From assembly GCA_017506865.1 (NCBI GenBank), contig JAFCMP010000040.1, positions 362,523 to 426,522 of the forward strand: 64,000 nucleotides of DNA, given 5' to 3'. This DNA is from Tribonema minus. Taxonomy: Eukaryota; Sar; Xanthophyceae; Tribonematales; Tribonemataceae. Of this stretch, positions 24,146 to 33,018 are shown piece by piece. The translations under genes were made by a program, and so were the position numbers. Numbering within the stretch: the stretch's first letter is position 1; each line of letters begins with the position of its first letter. The notes beneath the pieces are model-generated. The model was not told the DNA's origin. It worked only from the letters and a program-made list of their open reading frames with translations, and did not search any database.

Positions 24146-25892
24146 CTAGTTTCGGTGCTGGAGAACTAACCTAACCCTACCGCTAGCCCCCTCAGCTGGT
24201 CCGCACCGCTTTGGAATCCGAGTCCGCGAGCGCCCCGAACCCCCGAATGCTACCCACAGGGACACAGCCATGCTGGCTGCGAACACGAGGAATGTGGCGA
24301 ACACGACTAGCCACCATGCCGACATGGTCACCATAGTCAGCCCGGCGAACAGGTATGCTGCCAAGATTGCCACGATCGCAACGCCGAGTCCCCAGATGGC
24401 CGTGTCAAGCATTTCTCTCTTGCTCTCTCCGCCTCGCTGGACCGTGCGCTCGGCATCTGAATTGATGTAGACAGCGAGCACGCACCAAACGATCGACCAG
24501 ATCGAGCTGTAGAAGGACACCTGCGACAATATGAGGAAGGTTGCGAGCAAGGCGACGCGCGCGTCGCCGTGATTCTGCAAGGAGTCCGGCGTGCCCACCG
24601 TGTCGTCCCAATCTGTGGGGTTGGTGATTGACGAGTACCCAAGCGTCGCCAAGAGAGCGGCGGCGACGAGGACGGCGTTCAGCGTGTTGTCTGTGTTGTC
24701 CGCCACAGACTGCGCGACCCGGTCGCATCCGGACACGTCGACTTCGAGGCCGTGTGTCCAGTTCATACGAGGCACAGCGCGAAGTCTGCTGCAGTCTCGC
24801 AGCCGCACCTCTGCCAACAGGCATCCGAATAGATCTGGAATGAGTTCGATCCCCTCGCACCCAGTCACGTCCAGCAATTCCAGGCTGCTCATGTGGCTGA
24901 CAGACGCTGGGAGTTTAGTCAGCGTGCTACAGCCGGAGACATCGAGCACTTCAACATTGGAGCAATGCTCCAGATCAAGCGTCGTCAGCCCAGCGGCTCC
25001 GCGCTCTTGATGTTTATACCGTCCCAGTTGTGTGAAGAGGGGTAGTCGTGTTGCCGGTCCTCTGTCCGCAACCATGTCGCAGAGTTCACGACATTGCTCT
25101 GTGTCCAGCCTGAGGGTGGTCAACAGCTTGAGCCTGTCTGCATGATTCAAGTGTAGCGACTTGAGTGCAACCAGACCACCAATGCTCACGATGACTAGAT
25201 CGCACCGTGCCAGATTGAGGTCCGTCAATGACGCCAAGTTCCTGACTGAGTCCGGCAAGCATCGGCCGACGTCTTTGTACCTTAATCTTCTGCACATACT
25301 CAAGTCCAGTGACCTCAATGCTCCCAGGTTGCCGAAGGGCTCGGGCAGACCGCTCAGTTCCTCGCAGCAGGAAAGATCGAGGGCGGTCAGTGCTGTCAAC
25401 TGAACGAATGAGTCGCCCAGCTGTTGGATTCTATAGCACGAGCTCATCGCGAGGTCTTTCAAGGAAGTCAAATCGCCGAACGATTCGGGCAGGCATTGAA
25501 GAGACGAGCAGTAGGCCATCTTTAGTGTAGCCAAGTCATGGAGATTGCCGAATGTTTCCGGTAATTCGCGGAGCGCACCGCAGCGGCTCAGGCTGAGAGA
25601 TGTCAACACCGTCAGGTCACCGATGGACTCGGGGAGGCTGTTGAGCGATTCGCACCCCCACAAGCTGAGTGTTGTCAATCGTGTAAGGTTTCCTAGCAAA
25701 TCGGGCACGCCCGTCAGTGACTTGCATTCCTTCACATAGAGCGCACTCAGCGCGACCAGTTTCGTGATGGCAGCGGGGAGGCTCTCATCGTCCGTATGCA
25801 CCGGCGAAGCGGAGGAGCCGATTAAGCTGTTCGAGCTCGTCAACCGAGAGCTGTGCAGCAGGTGCCGTGGCGACTGCGCCGGGTACACCCAT
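24146..25892 (-). CDS. Leucine-rich-repeat protein with C-terminal PGG-like membrane domain
   Basis: About 570 residues without introns. The N-terminal two thirds hold some 10-12 LRRs of the plant resistance-protein type: repeating L-P-E-S-x-G-(N/D)-L-x-x-L-x-x-L-x-L-x-x-C. The C-terminal ~170 residues hold four hydrophobic helices, beginning NAVLVAAALLATLGYSSITNP. This matches the PGG membrane domain that normally follows ankyrin repeats in plants, so an LRR-PGG pairing is uncommon. The main frame has no ATG before the LRRs; its longest version starts at a GTG. A neighbouring frame with an ATG at 25892 (MGVPGAVATA...) carries a plausible N terminus ending near 25,790, so a frameshift there is likely. 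Base composition is lower in G+C than the flanking viral genes, suggesting recent capture or host origin. It would act at a membrane; ligand unknown. Confidence 0.8.
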
Positions 25893-26446
25893 CCCGGTTA
25901 GCTGGTACGCCGTAGGCCTGTTCAGCGGCAACGGACGCTTGGTCAGGCGACAGTGGAGGGGCTGAGTGGATGTCAGGGCGGGCTGTGGGGCCACGATTGC
26001 CTTCGTATTCCCCCAAGGTCACGAATGACCTGATCTCCGATGAGCATGCGGCGAGCCCCTGGTCTGGTGCAGCAGGGCGGAAATGCGATGGCGGCTCACC
26101 TTTGCGATCTAATTCGCTCCTCAGCCGCGGAGTCCGGGCTCGGATGCCTCCGGCCGCCCGCCGCCCTCTCGCCCTGCCGCCTGAAGTCCCTGCCTCCCGA
26201 TCTCCTGGGGTCCCGCTCGCCCCGCTCGCCCTCCTCCGTTTCGTGAAAGCGTCAAATCGATCGCACGCGCGCAGGCCCTCTCTGAAACCGATGCCTCTCC
26301 GCCGCCTCCTCTCCGCACGCGCCGCTGCGCCTGAAGTGTATTATGAGCAAACAAAACATGCGCGCTTCGACAATTGAGGTTGTCGTGTCTTCTACAACCG
26401 TTACTGCAGATTCCGCCTCAAATAACCGCGTTCTCGCTTCTCGAAA
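25893..26446. other. Spacer before the first repeat array
   Basis: The sequence is G+C-rich with no convincing coding frame. It presumably contains the promoter of the minus-strand LRR gene. Confidence 0.4.
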
Positions 26447-27682
26447 CGTAGTCGGGACATCGGGGGCTGATTCGCTGAAATGGCGGGGACGTCTAAGACC
26501 TCCACCCGTGGGTGTGGGTCTCCCGACTTTTGCCAGATGGTCAGGGTCGGCCTGAGGCGTCCCGACTACGATCCGAACCCTAGTTACTTACAAACACCCC
26601 CTAGCCCTAGTCGGGACACCGGGGGGTTATTCACTGGAATCGAGGGGAGAGCTAAGGCCCCCACCCATGGGTGGGGGTCTCCCGACTTTTGCCAGATGGT
26701 CTGGGTTGGCCTGAGGCGTCCCGACTAGGATCCGAACCCTAGTTACTGACAAACACCCCCTAGCCCTAGTCGGGACACCGGGGGCTGATTTCCTCAGATC
26801 GAGGGGAGAGCTAAGACCCCCGCCCATGGGGGGGGGTCTCCCGACTTTTGCCAGATGGTCAGGGTCGGCCTGAGGCGTCCCGACTACGATCCGAACCCTA
26901 GTTACTTACAAACACCCCCTAGCCCTAGTCGGGACACCGGGGGGTTATTCACTGGAATCGAGGGGAGAGCTAAGGCCCCCACCCATGGGTGGGGGTCTCC
27001 CGACTTTTGCCAGATGGTCTGGGTTGGCCTGAGGCGTCCCGACTAGGATCCGAACCGTAGTTACTGACAAACACCCCCTAGCCCTAGTCGGGACACCGGG
27101 GGCTGATTTCCTCAGATCGAGGGGAGAGCTAAGACCCCCACCCATGGGTGGGGGTCTCCCGACTTTTGCCATATGGTCTGGGTTGGCCTGAGGCGTCCCG
27201 ACTACGATCCGAACCCTAGTTACTGACAAATACCCCCTAACCCTAGTCGGGACACCGGGGGGTGGTTCACTGGAATCGAGGGGAGAGCTAAGACCCCCAC
27301 CCATGAGTGAGGGTCTCCCGACTTTTGCCAGATGGTCTGGGTTGGCCTGAGGCGTCCCGACTAGGATCCGAACCCTGGTTACTGACAAATATCCCCTAAC
27401 CCTAGTCGGGACACCGGGGGCGTTTTCCCTCAGATCGAGGGGAGAGCTAAGACCCCCACCCATGGGTGGGGGTCTCCCGACTTTTGCCAGATGGTCTGGG
27501 TCGGCCGGAGGTGTCCCGACTACGATCCAAACCCTAGTTACTCAACACACACCCAAACCCTAGTCGGGACACCGGGGGGTGATTCACTGAAATCGAGGGG
27601 AGAGCTAAGACCCCCACCCATGGGTGGGGGTCTCCCGACTTTTGCCAGATGGTCTGGGTCGGCCTGAGGCGTCCCGACTAGG
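26447..27682 (+). repeat. Array 1 of inverted-repeat element, about 8 copies, ~159-bp period
   Basis: Each unit starts near (C)CCTAGTCGGGACACC and ends GGCGTCCCGACTAGG or GGTGTCCCGACTACG, that is, with near-perfect terminal inverted repeats of 13-16 bp. The core carries CCCCCACCCATGGGTGGGGG (itself palindromic) and TTTTGCCAGATGGTCTGGGT. Units start at about 26447, 26604, 26764, 26924, 27082, 27243, 27404 and 27562. Alternate units resemble each other most, which suggests amplification as pairs. The size and ends resemble a non-autonomous MITE. No transposase is visible. Confidence 0.9.
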
Positions 27683-27824
27683 ACCAGTGTTAATAAAGGG
27701 TTTCTCTCTTCGAGACGTGGGGGAGAGCAGAGACGGCTGCGTGCATGTATGCGTGCACGTGTGCGTGCATGTGTATTAGGGAGTGCGCGCGTTCGCGCGT
27801 CCGCGCCGCGCCCTGCGTCGCGGC

Positions 27825-29216
27825 TCACGCCGCCGCGGCGCACGGGGGGATGCGGGGATCGACCCTCCAGGCCGCCACGGCGACCTTGCGCACGTTGAAG
27901 AGGAACTGGTAGACGGCGCCGAGGAACTCCTCGTCGTCGTCTTCGGCGCCGTCGCCGCCGTCGCGGCCCGTCTCGTAGTTCCTGTCGTAGTCCACGCCGT
28001 AGTGGGCCAGCAGCTCCTCCCCCGCGGCGATCGGGCGGGTGGTGATGAAGCAGCCGGCGGCCACGGGCGCGCCGCGCTCGATGGCGTCCGCGTAGACGGC
28101 CTCCGTCGCGGCGAGGTTGGCGAACAGGACGCAGTTCGGGGAGGCGCCCCGGGGGGGCTCGTTGACGCGGGAGGCGAAGGACCAGGGCTCCCCCGCGGCC
28201 GCCGCGACGAGGCCCGGGTTCCCGTCGACCTCGATGCTGACCCTGTCCGCGCCCCTGCGGATGACGACGGGGTCCAGGTCGCCCACCTCGTTGAGGCGGA
28301 CCGCGGAGAGGCCGTAGACGTGGGGCTTGGTGCCCTCGGCGCAGGGCAGGCCCACGTAGGGCACGGCCGTCAGGCGGTCGAAGGGCCTGCGCGCGAACAG
28401 CCCGACGCCGGCCCCGGGGACGGTCGAGGGGAGGACCTCGAAGTCGGCCTCCAGCCGCGCGGCGTCGGCCTCGTACTCCGCGGCGCGGATGACGGACTGG
28501 CGGGCGGAGCGCCTGCGCTCGGGGTCCCGATCCGTTGTGGGGAGGGGGGTCTCCCGGCCCGATCGACGACGGCGCGAGCGCGCGCTCCCGTCGACGTACG
28601 CGCCGTCGCTGCCGCCGTCGCTGTCGTCCGCCGCCGCGTCCGCCACCGCGTCCCCGTCGCGCGCCGCCGCGACGGCCGCCGAGGTCCCCGTCGCGGCCCC
28701 GTCGCCGCGAGGGCGCCGCGAGGGACCCGCGGCCTCGTCCGCCGGCGACGCGACGACGGCCGCCGCGGCCGCGCGGCGTCGTCGACGAGCCTGAGCCGAC
28801 GACACCGGCGGGCGGGAAGAGCGGCGGCGGAGTGAGCCCCCGCCGTCCCGCCTCGCGGGCACAGGCGCCGCCGCGCCACGAGACGAACGCGCGCGACGTG
28901 CGGCACGGGACGAGCGGACGCGAGGCGATACGAGACGAGCGCACGCCGACGACGCAGGCGAGCGCGCGAGACGGAGCGACGCGCGAGACCGAGACGCGAC
29001 ATGCAGAGGGCACCGGGCTCGTGATATTGACGACACGACGGCGGTCGACTCGACGACGGGAGCGCACCCCCCGCCGACCCCGCCCTTACCGAACCGACAC
29101 GAACCTAGAGAGACCCCCGCGCGCGGCGCTCTCCGCGCCGCGCCATCCGAACTGCGAAGCACGAACCGCGACCTATGAAATGCGACGCCCGCGCTCTCAG
29201 CGCTACGTACGTACAC
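27825..29216 (-). CDS. SET-domain protein (putative lysine methyltransferase)
   Basis: SET enzymes transfer methyl groups from S-adenosylmethionine to lysines, often in histones. The open frame is 463 codons. Residues ~1-240 are Arg/Ala/Ser-rich and disordered. Residues ~258-408 carry the SET order: PSTVPGAGVGLFARRPF (cofactor loop), then SRVNEPPRGASPNC (in place of the usual RFxNHxCxPN) and PIAAGEELLAHYG (the final GEEL...YG motif). The substitution in the NHxC motif may alter activity. The whole frame contains no ATG; its upstream limit is a GTG. The real start is therefore unresolved: either an upstream frame joined by a lost shift (an ATG lies at 29002 in another frame) or a non-AUG start. 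It lies beside repeat array 1. A second, shorter SET tail occurs at 44362-44640. With a viral histone gene nearby, chromatin is the likely substrate. Confidence 0.75.
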   Translation of the reverse strand: MYVRSAESAGVAFHRSRFVLRSSDGAARRAPRAGVSLGSCRFGKGGVGGGCAPVVESTAVVSSISRARCPLHVASRSRASLRLARSPASSACARLVSPRVRSSRAARRARSSRGAAAPVPARRDGGGSLRRRSSRPPVSSAQARRRRRAAAAAVVASPADEAAGPSRRPRGDGAATGTSAAVAAARDGDAVADAAADDSDGGSDGAYVDGSARSRRRRSGRETPLPTTDRDPERRRSARQSVIRAAEYEADAARLEADFEVLPSTVPGAGVGLFARRPFDRLTAVPYVGLPCAEGTKPHVYGLSAVRLNEVGDLDPVVIRRGADRVSIEVDGNPGLVAAAAGEPWSFASRVNEPPRGASPNCVLFANLAATEAVYADAIERGAPVAAGCFITTRPIAAGEELLAHYGVDYDRNYETGRDGGDGAEDDDEEFLGAVYQFLFNVRKVAVAAWRVDPRIPPCAAAA

Positions 29217-29304
29217 TGCGCTACTGCCCCGGCGCTGCGCTGCGCTGCGCCGCGGCCACTACTCTCTCGATCCCCGCCTGCCTGCGTCGGTCTCTGCGAG
29301 TCCC

Positions 29305-29307
29305 TAC

Positions 29308-29355
<48 letters not shown>

Positions 29356-29360
29356 GCTCG
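29305..29360. repeat. (CTG)n microsatellite
   Basis: A run of CTG/GCT triplets with one interruption lies just beyond the 3' end of the minus-strand gene ending at 29363. It is similar in type to the CAG tracts inside that gene. Confidence 0.9.
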
Positions 29361-29362
29361 CG

Positions 29363-32038
29363 CTACCCCACCTTGTGTCTGCCGCCGCCGCCGCCGGCCG
29401 CGCTCCTCCTGGCGCTCTTCTTGACTCCGTCGTAGGGATGATCGGGAGTGAAGACGTACGCGTCGGGCAGGCCGGCGGGGGCCGCGTTCCCCTCGATCAT
29501 GGCCAGGACGCACGCCGCCGCCCCCTCCGTCAGGACGACGGGGGAGGCCTCCGGCCCCTGCCTGTGGGTTCCCGCCCTCCGCACCGCGCCGTCCAGCAGC
29601 AGGAACCCCCCGGGCGGCACGTCGACGCGGTAGGGCTCGTCGTCCCAGGGCTCCACGGCCCACGAGTACGACCCGCTGAGCGCGACCAGAAGGCACAGGC
29701 CCTCGGTCGCCTCCCCCCTGACGAAGTCGTCCCTGTAGAAGGGCTGCGTGGTCAGCGCCCTCTCGAGCTGGGCCCTGAGCCTGAAGCCCGCGCGCCAGGT
29801 GGCCCGGAGCGAGAGGGGCCCGCAGGCGGCGGCCAGCGCGGCCTTCCAGGGCTCGAGGGCGCCGTCCGGGGCCGGGGCGATGTGCCTGCCGGCTTTCCAC
29901 GGCTCATTCCGCTTGGTGCTGCCGGAGAAGTGCATCTCCTCGCCCGCGAGGGGGCCGCGGGCCGCCTCCTCCAGGGTGGCGAAGACGGGGGGCGGCAGGT
30001 GGCCCGCCACGACGCCCGCCGCGAGCAGCTTCGCGGGGGACGACTCCCGGACGACGTCGTCGAAGTCCCTGGCCCTCGTGACGGAGTGGGCGGTGACGGA
30101 TCTGCCGCCACCACCGCCAGCGTAGCCCGGGGAGGCCGGGGCGGGGCGACCGGACGAGGACGAGGAGGGCGACGCAGCGACGCCCCCCGTGCGGCCTCCC
30201 GCGGAGGGGCGCGTCGCGGCCCCCCCCGTCTCCGGCAGCTCCGCCCACAGGTGGTCATCTCGGACCGTAGGGTTGGCGTCGGCGATGGCGGCGCCGATCG
30301 ATTGGAACGCGTCGTGCGGATACAGCGCCGGCGGCGGCGGCAGCGACGGAGGCAGCGCCTCGCGACCGCTCAGCAGGGACCCGATGCCCAACACGTCCTC
30401 CTCCAGCTCCTCGTGCTCCGACCGAGCTCGGGCCGCCGCCGGCGCTGCTGGCGCGGCGTCGGCGGCGGCGGCGACGGCCGCGGCGCCGCCGCCGAAGCCC
30501 TCGTCGCCCTCCGACGACGCCGAGAACGCCTCTCCGTCCGCGCTCTCCGTGCTCAGCGGCGGGGGGACGCGGAGCGATCCCCCGTCGGCCGCGAGGGGGG
30601 CGAGAGGAGGGGGGACGACGGCGGACGCCGACCGGGGCCTCGCCGCCTCGAATGCGGCGCCGGCGGCTCGCGGGGGCGGAGGCGGCATGCCGCCTCCCCC
30701 GGAAACGGGCGCGGCGGGCTTCCGAGGGAGGGACCCGGCCTGCTGCTGCTGAGGGAGGCCGTGCTGTCCGGGGAGGAGGCCCTGCTGCTGCTGCTGCTGA
30801 GGGGGGGGCACGCCCTGCTGCTGCTGCTGCTGCTGAGGGGGGGGCACGCCCTGCTGCTGCTGCTGCTGCTGAGGGGGGGGCACGCCCTGCTGCTGCTGCT
30901 GCTGCTGAGGGGGGGGCACGCCCTGCTGCTGCTGCTGCTGCTGAGGGGGGGGCACGCCCTGCTGCTGCTGCTGCTGCTGAGGGGGGGGCACGCCCTGCTG
31001 TCGCACGGGTACATCGGGACCCGTCGACGCCGGCGCGGGCGTCGGGTCGGGCTCCATGCGGGGCGCGGGAGGGGGCAGCGGCGTCTCGCCCGTACCCGCC
31101 TCTCCCGCGGTCTGGGCTCGCAGCTCCGACGACGGCACGCCTGGACCGGGGGAGTTCTGGACGGGGCGGGACGAGGGCGCCGGGGGAGAGGCTGCCGCCG
31201 CGGACGCCGGGGGAGCGGCTGCGGCCGCGGACGCGGCGTCGACGGCGGCGGGCGTGGCTCCCTGAGCCGGCGTCGTCGCCTCGGAGGTCGCCGCCGCCGT
31301 GCGCTCGGGAGACGAGATCGCCGCAGCAGCCGCCGCGGCGGCGGCAGCAGTCGCCGCGGCGGCCGCGGCGGCCGCGGCGGCGACCGCCCGCTCCTCCGCG
31401 CCGCTCTCGACGCCCCGCCCCTCGACGGCCTGTCTCTTGTCGCGATGCCGGGAGACCTCCTCCGGCCACGCCGGCGCCGCCGCCGCCTCCGCCGCCCGCT
31501 TCATCCCCTCATCGAATCGACGGACCACGGCTTTGTCGGCCGCTTCCTCCGCCATCAAAGCATCCCTCATCGCGACCTCGAGGCGAGCGACCTCAATCTT
31601 CTTCGCCGCAAACTCCCTCCTCTCGTCCGCCAGGAACGCGACCTGAATGGACTCCAACCTGTCCGAGAGCTCGGACTCGGTGCGGATGTCGGCCTCCTTG
31701 GCCCGCAGCGCGGCTTGAGCGGCCTGCTGGTTGGCTTGAGCGGCCTGCAGCTTGGCTCGCGCGTCCTGCAGCGCGGCTTCCGCGGCCTGCACCTCGGCTC
31801 GCGCGTCCTGCAGCGCGGGTTCCGCGGCGTCCCGCTCCGCCTTCAATTTCGCCACGGCTGCGGACTGCTGGGCCATCTCGAGCTCCTTCGCCTTCTTCAG
31901 GTTCGTAAGATCCTGCTGCGCCGCGGTCATCCTTCCGTAGACGGAGTTGCGCTCCGCCCTCAGCGCGGCCAACTTGCGGTGTATGTCGAGTACGACGGCC
32001 CCGCCTGCGCCGCCGCCCTCGTCTCCGACGACCTCCAT
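29363..32038 (-). CDS. Coiled-coil, polyQ protein with C-terminal barrel-like domain (paralogue A)
   Basis: 891 residues from ATG at 32038. Residues ~12-200 form a long coiled coil (LAALRAERNSVYGRM..., with repeated ALQDARAEVQAAEA heptads). A low-complexity Ala/Pro region follows, including six GVPPP-(Q)7-type repeats around 30,775-31,005. The last ~240 residues share a domain with the two genes downstream in coordinate: TQPFYRDDFVRGEATEGLCLLVAL, then SWAVE, then VDVPPGGFLLLDG. The alternation of QPFH/QPFY, a strand with GLxLxVA, and PxGxFLLxxG resembles double-stranded beta-helix (cupin/2-oxoglutarate oxygenase) folds. Here the metal ligands are not conserved (Tyr replaces His after QPF), so it is probably non-enzymatic. 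Function unknown; long coiled coils with a folded tail would suit a virion or scaffold protein. It is the most diverged of the three paralogues. Confidence 0.8.
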   Translation of the reverse strand: MEVVGDEGGGAGGAVVLDIHRKLAALRAERNSVYGRMTAAQQDLTNLKKAKELEMAQQSAAVAKLKAERDAAEPALQDARAEVQAAEAALQDARAKLQAAQANQQAAQAALRAKEADIRTESELSDRLESIQVAFLADERREFAAKKIEVARLEVAMRDALMAEEAADKAVVRRFDEGMKRAAEAAAAPAWPEEVSRHRDKRQAVEGRGVESGAEERAVAAAAAAAAAATAAAAAAAAAAISSPERTAAATSEATTPAQGATPAAVDAASAAAAAPPASAAAASPPAPSSRPVQNSPGPGVPSSELRAQTAGEAGTGETPLPPPAPRMEPDPTPAPASTGPDVPVRQQGVPPPQQQQQQQGVPPPQQQQQQQGVPPPQQQQQQQGVPPPQQQQQQQGVPPPQQQQQQQGVPPPQQQQQQGLLPGQHGLPQQQQAGSLPRKPAAPVSGGGGMPPPPPRAAGAAFEAARPRSASAVVPPPLAPLAADGGSLRVPPPLSTESADGEAFSASSEGDEGFGGGAAAVAAAADAAPAAPAAARARSEHEELEEDVLGIGSLLSGREALPPSLPPPPALYPHDAFQSIGAAIADANPTVRDDHLWAELPETGGAATRPSAGGRTGGVAASPSSSSSGRPAPASPGYAGGGGGRSVTAHSVTRARDFDDVVRESSPAKLLAAGVVAGHLPPPVFATLEEAARGPLAGEEMHFSGSTKRNEPWKAGRHIAPAPDGALEPWKAALAAACGPLSLRATWRAGFRLRAQLERALTTQPFYRDDFVRGEATEGLCLLVALSGSYSWAVEPWDDEPYRVDVPPGGFLLLDGAVRRAGTHRQGPEASPVVLTEGAAACVLAMIEGNAAPAGLPDAYVFTPDHPYDGVKKSARRSAAGGGGGRHKVG
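30775..31005 (-). repeat. Six tandem 39-bp coding repeats (GVPPP + glutamine run)
   Basis: The minus strand encodes five blocks of GVPPP followed by seven glutamines and one shorter block. At the DNA level this is CTGCTG runs separated by AGGGGGGGGCACGCC. Unit length is constant and a multiple of three. Such near-identical units indicate recent expansion by slippage or unequal exchange. Confidence 0.9.
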
Positions 32039-33018
32039 CTGCTGGCGATGGGGCGAGGCGGACGTGCGGGTGAGGATGCGACGGAGTGGCAGTAGGCGAG
32101 GTGGAGATGATGCGTACGTGCGTGCGCGGGTGTGAGCGCGCGGGCGCGTGTGCGCGGGTTCTGCGACACCCGCAGCGAGAGGCAGACGGAGATGTGATGA
32201 TACACGACCGAATGGATTCACGGACGGCCTGGCTGGATAGGCACGCCCCTCCCCCGCCTCCCGTTCCGCCCCTCCCCCCCTCCTTCCTTCAGGCAGGAGG
32301 TGCGGGACGGAGCGCTCGGATCGCCGGGCGGCGAGATAGACAGGCGGCTCCAGGCTCTCGTGGCTCACCTCTGGTGATTCCTTGGACTCGCTCGCCATCG
32401 CCCCCGCCGTTGCCGCTCCTCTCCTGCCAGTGGCTCCCGATGTGCGCCGGTCCCTCCTTTTCGCCACTTGAGTGATCTGGACACGGCCCGCCGGGCCGCC
32501 CCCCGCATCCGCCGGGACCGAGGGGGTGCTGTGCGGCCCCGCCTCGGTCCCGAATAGGTCCTGACCCCGCCCCCGGCGCCCGGAGTCAGACCGCGCGCTC
32601 CCGCACGGCGCACCGCAGCCTCCTGCGCGCGCTGAGGGGCGGGGGGAGCCGCGCCTCTCTGTGATGCCATGATGCCAGCGGTCAGGGTCGGACGAACGAA
32701 AGCGAACGGTTCGGTCCAACTCTGAACGTACTCGCTTCGACGCGATTTGAGGCGTGTGGAACCGACCACAGGCGCTGCGCGCCCGAATCCGGATGCGTGC
32801 GGCGAGATCCGGACATCGACGGTCAGGCGCGGCAGAGCATGGCAGGGGGGCGAAGCCCGACTCGCAGGGGCGGACGGGGGCAGACGGGGGGCGCGGCGCT
32901 CCTGGCTCGCGTGTATGTGTATTGAAATCGACGGGCGACGTGAAGGGTACACTACGCGCGGGCGACGTGAAGGGTACGCACGATTCGAGTGAGCGACGCG
33001 TCCCGCAGGCGTTCGCCG
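32039..33018. other. Spacer between paralogues A and B
   Basis: No coding frame is convincing. It should contain the promoter of paralogue A and the 3' end of paralogue B. A TCAATACACAT motif on the minus strand (32,913-32,925) lies about 95 bases after the stop of paralogue B. Confidence 0.5.

Noticed and set aside
26480..27463. Open frames reading GLPTFARWSG and GGVPTRV in the repeat arrays
   Set aside because: The same peptide recurs wherever the inverted-repeat element occurs, in both orientations, so it comes from the element and not from a gene.
28535..32095. Very long plus-strand open frame opposite the SET and paralogue A genes
   Set aside because: It is the antisense shadow of two real minus-strand genes in very G+C-rich DNA, with Arg/Gly/Pro-rich low-complexity translation.
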